A DNA stretch of 64,000 nucleotides from Bremia lactucae (GCF_004359215.1 NC_090615.1:8406312-8470311); one strand, 5' to 3'; counted from the stretch's first letter, positions 9,901-22,506 are shown. The notes: a model not told the origin generated them from the letters alone. Program-made: numbers and translations.

Positions 9901-12900
9901 TTGCTTACAAAAAGAGAGCGCCCACGTTTAGGCTGGGGACAAGGGCTTGTTGTACAATTAACGCCCCGTCAGTCTACAAAACGACCGCGTATTGGATGGG
10001 GACAAGGTCTGATGCAGCAAAAAGCTGATATATGGAGTCGTAAACATGAAGTGTCTTATATGGATCCATCTGCTGATGTGATATCTATTAACTCTGGAAA
10101 AACAATTTTGGCAAACCCCACTGCTATTGGCCAGGGTCACAACTCACGCGAAGATGAAATTACGGGAATTTTATTCGGTACGTCTGGTTTTTCGGCTTTG
10201 ACAAATGAGACTTTCCAGTCAAAAAATCAACTTGCACCGACTTTAAGGGACAAGAATCAACCGAAGCCAGCATCTTTAAATAAGTGTACGATTCGTGAAA
10301 TCATCAAGTCTAGCGATATGGAGATGGCAGAGAGATTTGATATTAAACAAGGTGACATAATGCCAACAAAGCCATCGAAGGAGGAAATTCTTTCAGCAAT
10401 TGACCTTTTGGATTCTGAAATTGCAAACGCTAAAAAACAGCTCAAGTCGTTGGTAAGGACAATCGTAAATGCAAAAGCTAAGCAGGCTTCGTCTGTTGCA
10501 TCACCTATGGATGTTTCATCAGATAAAGAAAACCATGTTTTCTGCACACATTCACACGCATTGAATGAACTAGCTACGAACGAATCTTCTCCCAACCTTT
10601 TACCAAAAAAAACGTTGCATCATCCTTTCGTATCACCTCTACTAAAGACAACGATAGACACAGGGCTTCTTGAGCTTCTCGCTGGTGTGTTTTCAGAGAA
10701 CTTACGCAAAGTGGCAGCAGCTAATGAGCATCTTCCGAAGAGAAGAGAACAAGAACCATATGCAGCAAAAAATTATAAACAACCTAGCGACTACGACTTC
10801 TTCCAAGATAACATTAATCGTGGATCAAAAATTGCTGAGAAAGTCCGATTGAAAGTGCGAATGCGAAATCGTGCTCGCTATGAAATTTTAAAGAACCTTG
10901 CACGGGACTACATTGACATGAAGAAGTCGTGGAAACTTAGTGTTAAAAAAGTAGAGAAAGATCGCAAGCGGCAGGACAAGCTTCGATTGAAGCAGCTTCA
11001 GAAACAAAGGTTAAAATTTTTGAGTGAGAGTGGACCCATTCGAACGACAAATACGAATCATCAAAGTCCTCATGTTCAGCAGTTGGTTGCAGCTGAAAAA
11101 GCCGCTGAAGTTTCTGGAGAAGGGACGATGGTCCGTACGTCGTCTCGATTGACTAACAACTCTAGTGCTGATATAGAAAATAATGATTTGGAAAAGATTG
11201 AAATGGCGAAAGCTCAGGCCGTCGCTGATCAAGAGGTTCGAAAAAAACGTTTAAGAAATGCTTTATCGACACTTATACCAGACATGATCATTACGCCTAC
11301 CGAACGACAGCGACGGTGCTTTACTCGCTTTGCTAATAGTCAAAGTTGTATGGGCGATGGTTTAGTCACGGATTGGAAACTGAAAGAGAAGGAAGAAATG
11401 AAAGTCAACCCGTGGAATGATCTCGAGAAATGTATATTTATGGATAAATTCCTGCAATTTCCAAAGAATTTTTCGCAAATTTCATCCTTCTTGCGCAACA
11501 AGACGACTGGGGACGTTATAGTCTTTTATTACCGAACAAAGAAGGTAGCTGACTACAAGGCATTACTGCGAGAGCAGCAACTGCGACGCCGTGGGGCAGG
11601 ATCAAAGAATACTTGGAGTTGTTGGAATTTGTCTGGGTGCGCGGCAATCTGTCTTGGCGTGCAATTTCCTGAAGCCGTGGCAAAGATGTTATTACACCCT
11701 TCGAACTTTCGCTCTCATCAAGCTTCTGATAATATACTCACTTCGTCTGGTGCTCTGCGATTGCTACGCGGCTCGGCAATACCTCAAAATAATAACGGCT
11801 ACCAGGAACGCGTTTGTGATAAAATTGTCGTGAATGCTGAAGGCAAATCTGCTGTGGATTTTGTATCTGGATCCGACCACACTCCATGTGCTCGCCAGGC
11901 AGAACCAATTACTGAAGTGCCACTTGAATTAAAAAATTGTGAAAGTTCAGACACTTCAGACGAAGAAAAACGGAACTTGTTTATGCAGAAGCTAGATCAA
12001 TTTGTTGCCGGACAACAGCAGCCATTTTTGGTTGATTACACGTCGGTGCTGAGTGATAACTCTTATAGTACTGGCTATGAAGTGTCGACCCTGTCAATTG
12101 AAGAGCGGCTTAAAAAGTGTCCAGTTCCAAGTACAGAAGGTGAACCTGCTACTAATTTTACGACGGGTAGCTTTTCTAGCAGTACATTGGAAGAATTGTC
12201 GAAAGAAAAGCATATGTTTCGGACCACGACAAACTCGAAGGACGGTGGTTTCTCCATGACAAAAACAGAATTGAAGCGGCAGCAAAAGCTGACTCTGCAA
12301 GATGCTGTAGTATCGGTCCCAGCGGCTACATCCTCGTTGGTGCCAGCTATATCCCAATCAGGTGATTTCATGAGCGGCGATAAAAATGGAATTTACAGTC
12401 GAAAGAAAAGCTCGACGGGCCTTTTGACTTCAAGTGCTTCGTCGATCAAGCGGAATTCTCCTCGCATCTTGAATGCAGGGGAGGATAAAGGAGGGCAAAA
12501 CGGAAAAAAATCGGGTCGAATCGTTGTCGGAAATCTATATTCTCGTCGGAACAATTTTCAGTTTCAAACGGCTGTCTCCACCGGTACTAATAAGATCAAT
12601 GCAGTAAATAATCCTACAGCACAAGAGGTGGCTTCTGTGTCAATTTCTACTCCTGCTTTAGGAACTGTGGAAAGTAGCGGAGACAATAGTGTATGTCTTG
12701 CCAGTAATAAGGTAATATCCCCATCGACAACTTCTGGAGTTGGGAGCAGCAATTTAAATGCGGCAGTTCCTTCCAAACGTGTGGTGCAGAAGTGGACTGA
12801 AGGAGAAAAGGTGGATTTTTTAAAATATTTCTCGGTACGTCAGAGCTTACTCTAGGTATTTGGTTGAAAATGCTCACGATGATTGTGTATTGTAAATGTG

Positions 12901-15451
12901 GTAGCAATTTGGCAAAGATTGGGCAACACTCACGGAAAAGGTTCCCACGAAAACTGCTGCCCAAATAAAAAACTACTATCAAAATTATAAGAATCGGTTG
13001 AACTTGCAAGATATTTTAAAGCGTCGAAATGAAAATGCAGCGGCCAGTGGTGGCGGCAAAAATGCCGGAGTGATGTTGCGAGTGACGAGCGGATACATGA
13101 CTACTTCGCCTCGATCTGCTGCCGCAGGCTTAATGGATGGTGCATTACGGCAGGTAGGGCAGTCTGCTGACCAGTCTAGTGGCCTTTCAATGGCAATGCC
13201 ATGTGGATCAATGGTACTCAATGCCAGTGATCCAACTTTGTCCTTTCAGGCTGCTCTTACTGCAGCTCAGCCTAAAATACACGGTGTCAATGTGCTGTCC
13301 GAGATTTCCGTCAATCAATTTGGGATTCAACCTCATCATGATCAATCACAGCAGTCACGTGAAGATATGAGCCCATCGTCGAGCTCGGAGCGCTATTTAA
13401 GGCTGCTTAACATGCAACACCAATTGCAAATCCTGCACTTTCAACAGCAGCAAAAATCTCAGGTAATGACAACGGAAGCGAATAGTAACAACTCGTATCA
13501 AGGAAATCAAATGAATCCTGCAAATGCACAGCGGCTGTACCAGCTCTCATATCAGCAGCAGCAACACCAACACCAAGTTCCCCCGCAACATCTGTCGATG
13601 CAAGCGCTGCAGCAGGTAGGAGTGCAGAACCACATTCATACTTCTGCGCACAATCAAATGGCGCAGCTTTCAAACCAACATCAGCAAGCACGACCCTCAT
13701 ACGCCGAGTTGAGACAACCCACTGCAATGTATCAATCGATGCCGCAGATGCCGAATCATCATACGCAAGCGATGACGCAGCTGTCACCATCGCACGCTCA
13801 GCAGTATGATCGACAGGTGGATTCTGGTTGCAACGATGTGGCAGATGGAGGTGCGGTGGCAGCTAGAGGCACAACAGGGATAGTTACAAGCCAGTCAGGA
13901 TGTAATGATATAACGCAGCGCCCGATAATGAGTATGACGATTATGAAGAATATAGCCAGCGGAAGCAATAGCTCGACTTCACAGGGTGTTTCTGCAAGCA
14001 GTCCTCCTCAGCCCTCGCTGCCCCCACCTCGTTCTGTTGCGATGGATGCGAGTAGGCACGCAGTGCCACATCCACAACCAAGTGGCTGGAAGACGACACG
14101 TGCTTTGCCCGAAAAAATCAAAACGGAAGATTCATCGAATAAAATTGCATCACAAGCACCGCAAGGTAACGAACTTAAAACCCGTACCAATCTCGCGCTG
14201 CCTTCGGCACAATTGATGCAGCCTTTGCGTAGTCGCATGTCGTTCTCGTCCATTTTAAATGAATCGGAGTCGCCACGGGATGACTTGATCTCGCAATGCC
14301 ACAGTTCGATGGTCATTCGACAGCATGAGTCACCACACCAGTTCAATATGTCGCAACAAATGCAACAGCGACAGCAGCAACAACTCCATAATAAACATGT
14401 GCAGGGGATGCCGCCTAATTCTATTGAGCTAGCACTACCTTCAGTAGCTGGTCCTAGTCCAACAGCCCAAGTGTTGCCTAGAAGACCGTCGACTTCACAT
14501 AATCGCATGGGTTTAATGTCAAGCCTTTTAAATGTGACATCGCCGGAACGTAGGATCTCAAATCCTAGTCATCAGTCTCCCTTGATGCACCAATCGCAAA
14601 TGCAGCATCAGATGCTGCCAACTCGTTACTACGATTCGAACGCAAGCAATGGCGCCGAGAGCGCGGGAACAGCACCGCTTAGCTCGCTCACCACTATGGC
14701 TTGTGAGATATCTGCATCGTCCGCGATTCCGTCCGCTATGGCGCCAAAAGAGTCTCCAAACGCGTCAAGTGTGAGCATCTATAATACCTCGTCGGCCCAG
14801 TTGGCTGTAGCGCTGTCTCGTAGTGGTGCCATGACTTCTACACTGGCTGTATCAAACGCAGGACCATCTGGAGACCCGCGTGTTCAGCAGCAAATTTGGA
14901 ATTACGAACCACAGGTCCGCTTTGAAGAGGCTGAATTGCTTAGGCGAGCTCAACGGGCAGAAGAAGAAGCTGCTCGAGCGCGAGCCGTGGCGGCCGCAGC
15001 TGCTAAAGCTCTTCAGGAAGCCCAGCAAGCTCGGAAACAGGCGCTGGATATGGCGGCAAATATGGCGAGGTACAATAATGCGATGCAGCAGCAAGCACAA
15101 GCGCAGCAGCAAGCTCAAGCGCATCAGCAAGCTCAAGCGCAGCAGCAACAGGCTCAAGCTCAACAACAACATCAGGTCCAGCAACAACAACAGCAACAAG
15201 CCCAACAGTACCAGCAACTTCAGCAGTACCAGCTTCAAGCGCATCACCAACAACAGATGCAGCAGCACGAGTATCAACAACAGCATCAAGCCCAGCAGCT
15301 ACATCAACAGCAATTGCAGCATCAAGCGCTCCACCATCATTTACAGCTGATGCAACAACAGCAGCAGCGATCTTCCGTTCCTTCTAATGAACACGTCCTC
15401 CAACAGCAGATGCATCCGCAACAGCAGCAGCCACCGCATGAGGATTGTTAG
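6970..15451 (+). CDS. NCoR/SMRT/POWERDRESS-like double-SANT corepressor
   Basis: Two exons (6970-12834 and 12905-15451) joined by a 70-base GT..AG intron give 2,803 residues. N-terminal region: RS-rich (RSASRSPSES and similar, about residues 110-160). Residues 984-993 and 1005-1014 are two copies of RPRxGWGQGL, the motif placed before the coiled coil in NCoR-type and plant POWERDRESS proteins. A helix follows (EEILSAIDLLDSEIANAKKQ), then a charged block (NRARYEILKNLARDYIDMKK). SANT 1 spans about 1480-1532. SANT 2 starts at W1942 and is split by the intron after KYFS, resuming QFGKDWATLTEKVPTKTAAQ. The C-terminus has an Ala/Glu/Arg coiled coil and long polyglutamine. Such proteins scaffold histone deacetylases in the nucleus. 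The join restores one SANT domain in frame, which strongly supports it. Confidence 0.87.
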
Positions 15452-15548
15452 TTAAGCTTGCTTAATACGTAACAATATTACATGAACACGTCAAACTCTA
15501 TTAACATGAGTTAGGAAAGAAAATTTGCTTGATATCGTGAGTTCGCGT
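15452..15548. other. 3' flank of corepressor gene
   Basis: Short AT-rich interval after the stop codon. A polyadenylation-type AATAAA occurs near 15601, already inside the adjacent LTR-like sequence, so the transcript may end in repeat DNA. Confidence 0.3.
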
Positions 15549-15671
15549 TGAAACGGGGTGTACCATCACATAAATATTATTTCCTAGAAGGGGAATATAT
15601 AATAAACATTGTTTGCTATCACAGGAAAATAATAAAGAAGTATTGAATTAGCACTGCTAATACACTGAAAC

Positions 15672-16315
15672 TGTGATGGGGCACACATCGGTTGGATATC
15701 TTTAAATTAAATTTCAATCGTTTTTTCCTTTTGAAATTTTTATAATATTTATATTATTTAGTTTTAATTTTTGTAATTGAAAATATTTCGGAAATTTTTT
15801 TAATTTCTAAATCAAAATATCATTTTATAAGTAGTCGAGCACGAGTTAAGGAACTTAACTGATACCGTTGTTGTGGTTCATTTACCTTATTGGGTAATAT
15901 CTTTTATCCTTTTCTAAAATAGTTAATTACTTAAATCCCATTTATTATGGGTAACAAATGTGGTCGCCGCCAGATACAAATCTGGCGGCCGAAATCTATT
16001 TTTAAATTAGCTAGGGTAGTTTTTATATTAAATAATTAAATAAAGTGCAGTTCCCGTTTTGATATTTAAGCGTCTAGTGCCTTCCTAAGACTTGCGCAGT
16101 GATCTGTGAGAGATAGAAGCCTTTATAAGGTACATATTCTCAAGCATAGTTGCCACTTGGTTCTACGAACTCCTGAATTCCTTGACTAGGATTCATTAGG
16201 CTTTAATAGCTTGTACGACTCCCTTAAATGCTAAACCCATTAGTTCAATCAAACTAAGCGACTCTCTGAGTCTAAAAGTCTTCCTCGACTTTAGGAGCGA
16301 CGTAGCTCCGCTACA
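15672..16315 (+). repeat. 5' LTR of A1 with a 166-bp insertion
   Basis: It shares with the 3' LTR the blocks TCTGGCGGCCGAAATCTATT, AATTAAATAAAGTGCAGTTC and GCCACTTGGTTCTACGAA. Relative to the other copies it carries an AT-rich insertion at 15699-15864 flanked by GATA on each side. It lacks about 64 bases present near the end of the 3' LTR. Confidence 0.85.
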
Positions 16316-16337
16316 CCTGGTAGCACTCGCAGTCAAT
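16316..16337 (+). other. Candidate primer-binding site of A1
   Basis: Two bases after the LTR end lies TGGTAGCACTCGCAGTC, the TGG start expected of a tRNA primer site. The matching tRNA was not identified. Element C has a similar TGGTAG start in the same place. Confidence 0.45.
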
Positions 16338-16375
16338 TAACGCCTGAGTCTTTACAAGACTAAACCCTCACTGAA

Positions 16376-17515
16376 ATGGAAGAGTTTCCAGAACTTGCAG
16401 AGGCGCAACGCGCAGCTAATGACAAGCTCAAAACTTTATTTGGGCTTGAACATGTAGAGTTCATTTTGTTCCGAGGGACCAGAGGTCCTGCATGCAAGGC
16501 TTAAAGCCTTCATGCGATGTGAAATCTCCCTGATCGGCCAGGTACAAGATCACTTAGCGGCATCTATGCCAACCCGATACATCTCTGTACCTGATTCAGA
16601 GCCGAAGGCTCGCCCTCTAGCTGTCAAAGTAAATACATTTGAAAGAAAAGAGGGAGAAAATCTCCCTTTTTGGATTAAGTAGATGGGGATGTTCATTGAC
16701 TCCGCCTTGTTCTTAACAGAACGGCAAAAGGTGGCTATGGCCAATTCAAACTCGAAGGTAGAGCCATGGAGTGAGCACTATCGCGCAGCACGTCCGTAAA
16801 CGACGCTTATCCCTCATCGGATTTGCTAAAACAGCAAATGACTAGTATGTTTGCACCGCCTGATCAGGGTTTCCGCATGCGAGCACGGCTCCTAGTGACT
16901 CGACAAGGTAATTGAACTCAGCGGACTATTTCAAGGAGTTGAGAACTCTCATTGCATCGATGCATCAAGACCCGGTGCAAGAAGCAATTATCGATCTATC
17001 ATTATGGGGGGTCTCAATGAAGGCGTTGCCCGGGCGAAATTATTCCGACCTCAGCCTGCTCTTTCGAAGAGACAGTTGCCATAGCGCCACGCGCTGAGTT
17101 CGACTTTAAGTCTTCGCGCGTTAGCACGCCTGTTTACCGAAATAGCTCTTCAAGCACATGAATACCGCCTAATAGACCGGAACCCATGGATCTAAGCCTT
17201 GTTGAGAAAGGAGAAGAACTTCAAGCTGTGAAACAGCATAAGAACATCCGTAGATGTTATATATGCGGAAGCACGAAACATTTACGACCGTCCTGTTCAC
17301 TACGAAATACGCGTAAAGCTCGAAAGAGCACCAATGCCGACCTATACCAGAAATCTGGTACGTGCTGGAAAGCGTGGATACCAGTAGGTGCGGGGCGCCC
17401 TACTGGGGAGGACCTAGGCTCTGTTGAACCTCTTGGAGGTGAGAGTAAACAGATTATAGCCCCAATTAGCTCGGAGCGTAATGGCACGGGGCATGAGTAC
17501 AAGCCTGGCTTGTAA
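16376..17515 (+). pseudogene. gag of A1, disrupted
   Basis: A start MEEFPELAEAQRAANDKLKT is followed after about 40 codons by a stop. Later pieces in shifted frames show the Gag core (NSADYFKELRTLIASMHQDP ... LSLLFRRD) and a zinc knuckle CYICGSTKHLRPSC (CX2CX4HX4C) near 17255. Gag packages the element RNA. Several stops and frameshifts separate the pieces. The region also contains many short perfect inverted repeats, for example 17346-17359 and 17381-17406. Confidence 0.7.
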
Positions 17516-17529
17516 GTTGCTCAAGCGAC

Positions 17530-20500
17530 TGTGAAGAGCCATGGTCAATTTTAATTGACTCAGAGGCGTCTTGCAAATATGCTCAACGACTTTCCCTTGA
17601 GCAAAATCAACAAGACGTTGAGGCGCTTAGAGCGCATAAAAGCGATACAATCACTGTTCGCTTACTGGGACTCGTGTCACTGTTCGTAAAGTTTCATTGA
17701 ACTAAGTCATAAAGTTTCTAGATTTTGACAGTATGGAACGCTGTCTCGTCCTATGAGACATGATCTCATCCTTGGTATGGCCTGGCTTGAACGCCATGAG
17801 CCATGGATCGATTATGTGTAATATCCCTGAGATACTTGGAGTGGCACGTCTAAGTCCACCGAGTGTAGTCGGCCGAGTTGGCACCATACTGAGTGTCAAT
17901 TATTGACACTATAGGTGGTTCCAGGACCTCAAGGTGCAATATCCCTGAGATACCTGGAATGGCACGTGTAAGTCCACCGAGTGTGGTCGGCCAAGGCGGC
18001 ACCATACTGAGTGTCAATAGTGACACCATTGGCGGTTCGCCTGGGGCATTTTGGGTCAAACCCTTCTAATGCACGTGAAGCGACACGTAAACGTTCGCTG
18101 GATAAGAAAGTTGAATTACCTTTTGCCTTGTCGGATGTCGAATTAGACACCATGTCTGGTATAGATCCAATACAGGCTGGAAAATTCGGGGACGTGAATG
18201 TCCCGGGCGTATTGTCTCTACTCCAAGACGGGGGAGACGCGAAGCATTTTTACCCTCACAAAGTGATACGAGTGAGCAATTACACACGCTTGTAAATGGT
18301 ATAACCAGTAACATTGAGTTGTAAGTTAGCATTGCGGCAATTTCCTCGTAACATGATCTACTTAGAGCTAAAAGAAATTTCTATTAATGAGTGCGGCCGA
18401 GCCTTAAAGGCCGGCGACTTATCTGAGATGGTGGTCATTCGACCTACTATTGAGTTAAACTCATCGTCACTTCTGGACAAAGTTGTCCTGAATGACACAA
18501 AAGCTGCACTTTGTGCGCGGAGTGGGTCATCGATCCTTGAAGATCCTACGCATCCATTTTTTTCCTTGTTCAAGGAATTCCAAGATGTGGTATGTACCAA
18601 TCCACCATCTGTTTTACCTTAGGGTAGAGGTGTCTGTCATGAAATTGACTTCGTTCTGGGAACCAAATACTGTGTCACACGACAGTGGCCTTTACCAAGG
18701 GAAAAGTGTGATGTCATTGACGATTTCTTCCGTGCTAAGCACGAGGCTGGAATGGTACGAGAGAGCAAATCTCCCCATTCGACACCGACATTTTGTGTCA
18801 AAAAGCCAAATGGTAAATGGCGCATTGTACATTCTTATAATAAGCTTAACGCTGCCACTGTACCAGCACAAACCCCCATTACTAGAAAGGATGTTCTTCA
18901 GAACAATATGGCGGGATATACAAGGTACGATGCACTTGACTTAGTCGTTGTTTACTACCAACTGCTCATGCGAGCTAGCGATATCCCGCTCACAGCGCTT
19001 AGCCCCCCAGGCAGTATGCTATGGGAGTGGTTGGTTATGCCACAAGGGCTTTCCAACGCCTCGGCAACATTTAATCGTGTAGTGACGCAGCTGTTACGCC
19101 CTCATCGAGGTTATCCACAGACTTAGTTCGATGACATTTTTGTCCATAGTCGTGCGGAGCAGGGTCGGTCGGATATGGAAAGCCATTTAGACCATTTGTG
19201 AACAGTGCTCGAGTGTATGCGCACAAATAAATTGTATGCGAATGCATCTTAATGTATTTTTGGCGCAGAAGATTTTTTTTTCTTAGGGTCCTTTATCGGG
19301 AAGCGAGGCCTTAGAGCGGATCCCGCTAAGGTAAAAGCCATAGTAAATTGGCCGGTTCCTAAAAACCAAAAGGATTTGCGTAAGTGGTTGGGTCTCGCCA
19401 ATTATTTACACAAACATAGCGAAAACTACGCTGATATGGCTCGATCATTATCTAATCTCTTTAAAAAGGATACATAATAGTCACTTCCTAGCACCGAGAA
19501 TGACGCCTCTAAAGCAGTTAAGGATAGTCTTATCCATGCCTCGACCCTGGCACTGCCAAATCCAAGTTGGCCTTTCAGTGTCGTCTGTGACGCATCGGAT
19601 TTTCCATTGGCAGTGCTCTGTTACAAACAGATGATGATGGGCGTAAACGTGTTATTGCGTTCGAGTCTAGACAGCTTAAAGCTGCGACTACCCAGTTCAT
19701 GACAAAGAGTTACTTGCTGTGAAGTATGCTCTCGTCAAATTCAGAGTTCATCTGCTCGGCTCTAAGCCGTTTGTGATCTATACAAATCACGCGTCATTAC
19801 GCACGGCGACTAAGTCGCCCCGATCTCTCACAGAGAATGGCCCGATGGCTATCCTTTTTCGTAGAATACAACTTCGCGGTGAAGTATAAGCCCGACAAGC
19901 AGAATGCTTTGGATGCTTTATCACGCAGGCCGGATAATGAGCTTTCTCATTTAACGACTATCATGTCGCCTATTCATGAATTAATCCGTTCGAGTTACGC
20001 CAAGGATGAACAGTGTGTAGTTTTGCTACGAGCTCTAAAGAGCACTGAATTGGGTTTTGAATTGTCGGCACCGTTGCGTGCAAGGTTACATCGATTTCTG
20101 TCTGTCGATAACGACCTGTAGCTTTATTGCACGGGCGCTGTGGATCCTCCGCGCGTCGTTGTTCATCATGATAGGATTTGAAGTACCGAATTTCCTATGA
20201 GGCACACGATACTGCCCTTGGTGGTCATCTTGGTAGAGAAAAGACCTTCGGCTTTGTAAGTTAATTTTATTGGTGGCCCAAACTTTATAAATGGGTTAGC
20301 ACATACGTTGGCACATGCGAAACTTGCCAACGGGTTAAACCCTCGGCGCATGCTGCTGCACCACTGTCAAGTCTGCCCGTACCCATAGGGTGTTGGGAGT
20401 CCATTAGTATAGATTTTATTTTCGGTCTACCGAAAGATTTGGCCGGTAACTCTGGCAAAGTGGTCTTTGTTGACCAATTGAGCAAAATAGCTCACTTAGC

Positions 20501-21690
20501 GGCTGGGCCGGATACCTTTGATGGTGAAGGTTCAGGAAGGCTGTTCATCGATCGCGTATTTCGACAGCACGGTTTGCCAGTGGCAATTGTCTCTGATCGG
20601 GACCCCCGTTTCGCGGGTAAATTCTGGGAATCAATTTTCCGAGTGCTTGGCATCAGATTGGGCATGTCCACTGCGGACCATCCGGAGACCGATGGTTAAA
20701 CTGAACGTGTCAATCATTAAAGACGTTTTACGCAGTGTCTGTGCTCAGACACCAAAGCGCTGGAGCTTAATGCTCCCAGTGGTGGTGTTTGCGTTGAACG
20801 CTATACATGCCTCTACAGGCTTTACTCCGGTCTATGTCAAAGGTCTCACCCACCCATGCGTTCTGTTAACGATTCCACTGCGTGGCTCCAGGCTTGGTGG
20901 GGAGAATAAGCCGATAAGCTTGCTGGTATCAGCCCTAATACCGTTCGGAAACAAGTAAGCGAGTTTCTCGCGACGCGATTTAGTGTCTTGAGACATGAAA
21001 GGGATACGATGGCTGAAAGCCAAGACAAACAAAAAGATGCAAACGCAGAAGTTGTGTTAATTCTTATGTGGTCGGAGACCGAGTTTTAATAAACGCTAGA
21101 AATCTACCTACTAACTTGGTTTCCGCGGTCTTCAAGACCAAATTGCGCCGGCGCTTGATTGGACTATTTACGGTCGTGGCCAAGAAAGGCCTAGCTTACA
21201 CGCTAAACCTTCCTAGCATGCTGCAAACACACCAGTGTCTTACGTTGGCTTGCTTAAGCCATATCGGGACCCTTCCCACGTGGATTTGAAGGCGCTTGAG
21301 CTGAGACCGGCGGTTGTGCCGCAGATTGCTGCATCCTCACCAGGATGACCAGCTGGCCCTCGAAACGAAGTTGCTAAGGCTCCAGCATCAAAAGACGGTT
21401 CTGAATCGCCAAAAGAGCTCTCAACCCGAGCAAGGCTCTCACGAAGACGTTTCACCTCGTGCTTTAAAGCAACAAATGCTTCCGTCGAGATTTCGGCCCC
21501 CTCCCGAGCTGTTTGATGCGCGAAAGAACCTTCGGTTTCATGTGGAGAAACTTTTTTAGCGTCGTCGTCGTAAGGATCAATACCAGTATCTGGTGAAGTG
21601 GCTAGGGTCACCATCTTCTGAAAACTCTTGGGAATTCGAGGTACCTCTTCGGTAAGATTGCCCGTACGCCGTTGAGGATTTTATGCGCCA
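17530..21690 (+). pseudogene. pol of A1 (PR-RT-RH-INT-chromodomain), disrupted
   Basis: Protease-like sequence is followed by RT: TPTFCVKKPNGKWRIVHSYN, LDLVVVYYQLLMR, MPQGLSNASATFNR and the catalytic FDDIFVHS. RNase H shows VCDASD-like and VKFRVHLLGSKPFVIYT segments. Integrase shows ETCQRVKPSAHAAA, SISIDFIFGLPKDL, VFRQHGLPVAIVSDRDPRFA and STADHPETDG. A chromodomain lies at about 21500-21690 (FHVEKLF, then QYQYLVKW and SENSWEFEVPLR). This order (RT before IN) and the chromodomain define a Ty3/gypsy chromovirus. There are at least ten stops or shifts. The integrase tail and chromodomain overlap an antisense frame. Confidence 0.85.
17819..18050 (+). repeat. Tandem duplication, about 118 bp x 2
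   Basis: Two adjacent diverged copies both contain ATATCCCTGAGATAC, AAGTCCACCGAGTGT and CACCATACTGAGTGTCAAT. They lie in the protease-RT interval of A1 and break the protease frame. Confidence 0.8.
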
Positions 21691-22506
21691 AGTTCAGGGT
21701 CAACACGCGTCAAATGACGCTTTTAACCACTAGAAGTAGGATTACGTGGATCTATAGCCTCTGTGCAGCTTCGATCCATGGTTGCACGGTCAATCGAAGC
21801 ACTGAAATATCGGCTAGGCCTTTCCTCGTTTTGTGGCATCAATGCCGATCGTAATTAGCCTTTGGCCTTTAGCTTGGCGAAACCGAAGCGGAGCTTCCGT
21901 TCAAACAAACATTAGCCACACCCGCAACTCTCTCATATTTCGAATATTACGGAGGCGGCGGGCCCGGTGGACCAGTTCTCAAATGAGATTTCGTTTTCAC
22001 TCCATTTTCATTTGGATACAAAACGATCGGAATATTCCTCATTAAGGTCACCGAAGCCTCATGGACTTCATCACGTAAACGCGTCAGATACTGACCTTGC
22101 GTCATTACGTTTGGCGTAAGGTATCGCTCACGAAGAACGTCGCGAGCAGCGGTCTCCCCCGGCGTTCTCGCCATGTCACCGGAGGTCCAGAAGGCCAAGC
22201 TGTGACGTGCGATCTCTTTGAGGCGCTCGCCGCACTAAGCGGAGTGAATCTTTATTCACTATGAGCTCCAGCTTTCGCTTTCTCGGCAGCTCGACGACGA
22301 GCTTGTTCTTCTATGAGGATTGCCCGCTCTTGCTCTTCATCAAGCGGATTCGTAATGTTGTTGGACTCAGGGTCTTGTGTCCTGCTCAAGGCAGTTAATA
22401 CATCTGCGGCACCACATCCTCTGATGAAGTGTGACTTTCAGTCCACTATTTTTCCTACATCGTCGAGGAAGGTGCTCAGAGTCTGTGACACACACTTTAT
22501 TATCAT
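21254..22506 (-). pseudogene. Antisense ORF family I in A1
   Basis: Read on the minus strand from an ATG at 22504-22506 to a TAA at 21254, with several stops and frameshifts. Landmarks in order: SQTLSTFLDD, CGAADVLTALSRTQDPESN, DEEQERAILIEEQARRRAAE, TPNVMTQGQYLTRLRDEVHE, DPYDDDAKKVSPHETEG, EAFVALKHEVKRLRESLARV (coiled coil) and the end RGKGPDMA. The same frame, with the same start and end, occurs in A2 at 39352-40688. It lies antisense to pol, starts beside the 3' LTR and overlaps the chromodomain and integrase tail. It has no known domain that I recognise. A chance shadow of the sense strand is possible for the overlap, but not for the part beyond the chromodomain. Confidence 0.55.

Noticed and set aside
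12075..12371. Overlapping minus-strand frames within the corepressor gene
   Set aside because: Antisense shadows inside a well supported sense exon, no motif.
14852..15289. 145-codon Leu-rich frame antisense to the corepressor
   Set aside because: It is the mirror of CAG/CAA polyglutamine codons, which read as Leu/Val on the other strand.
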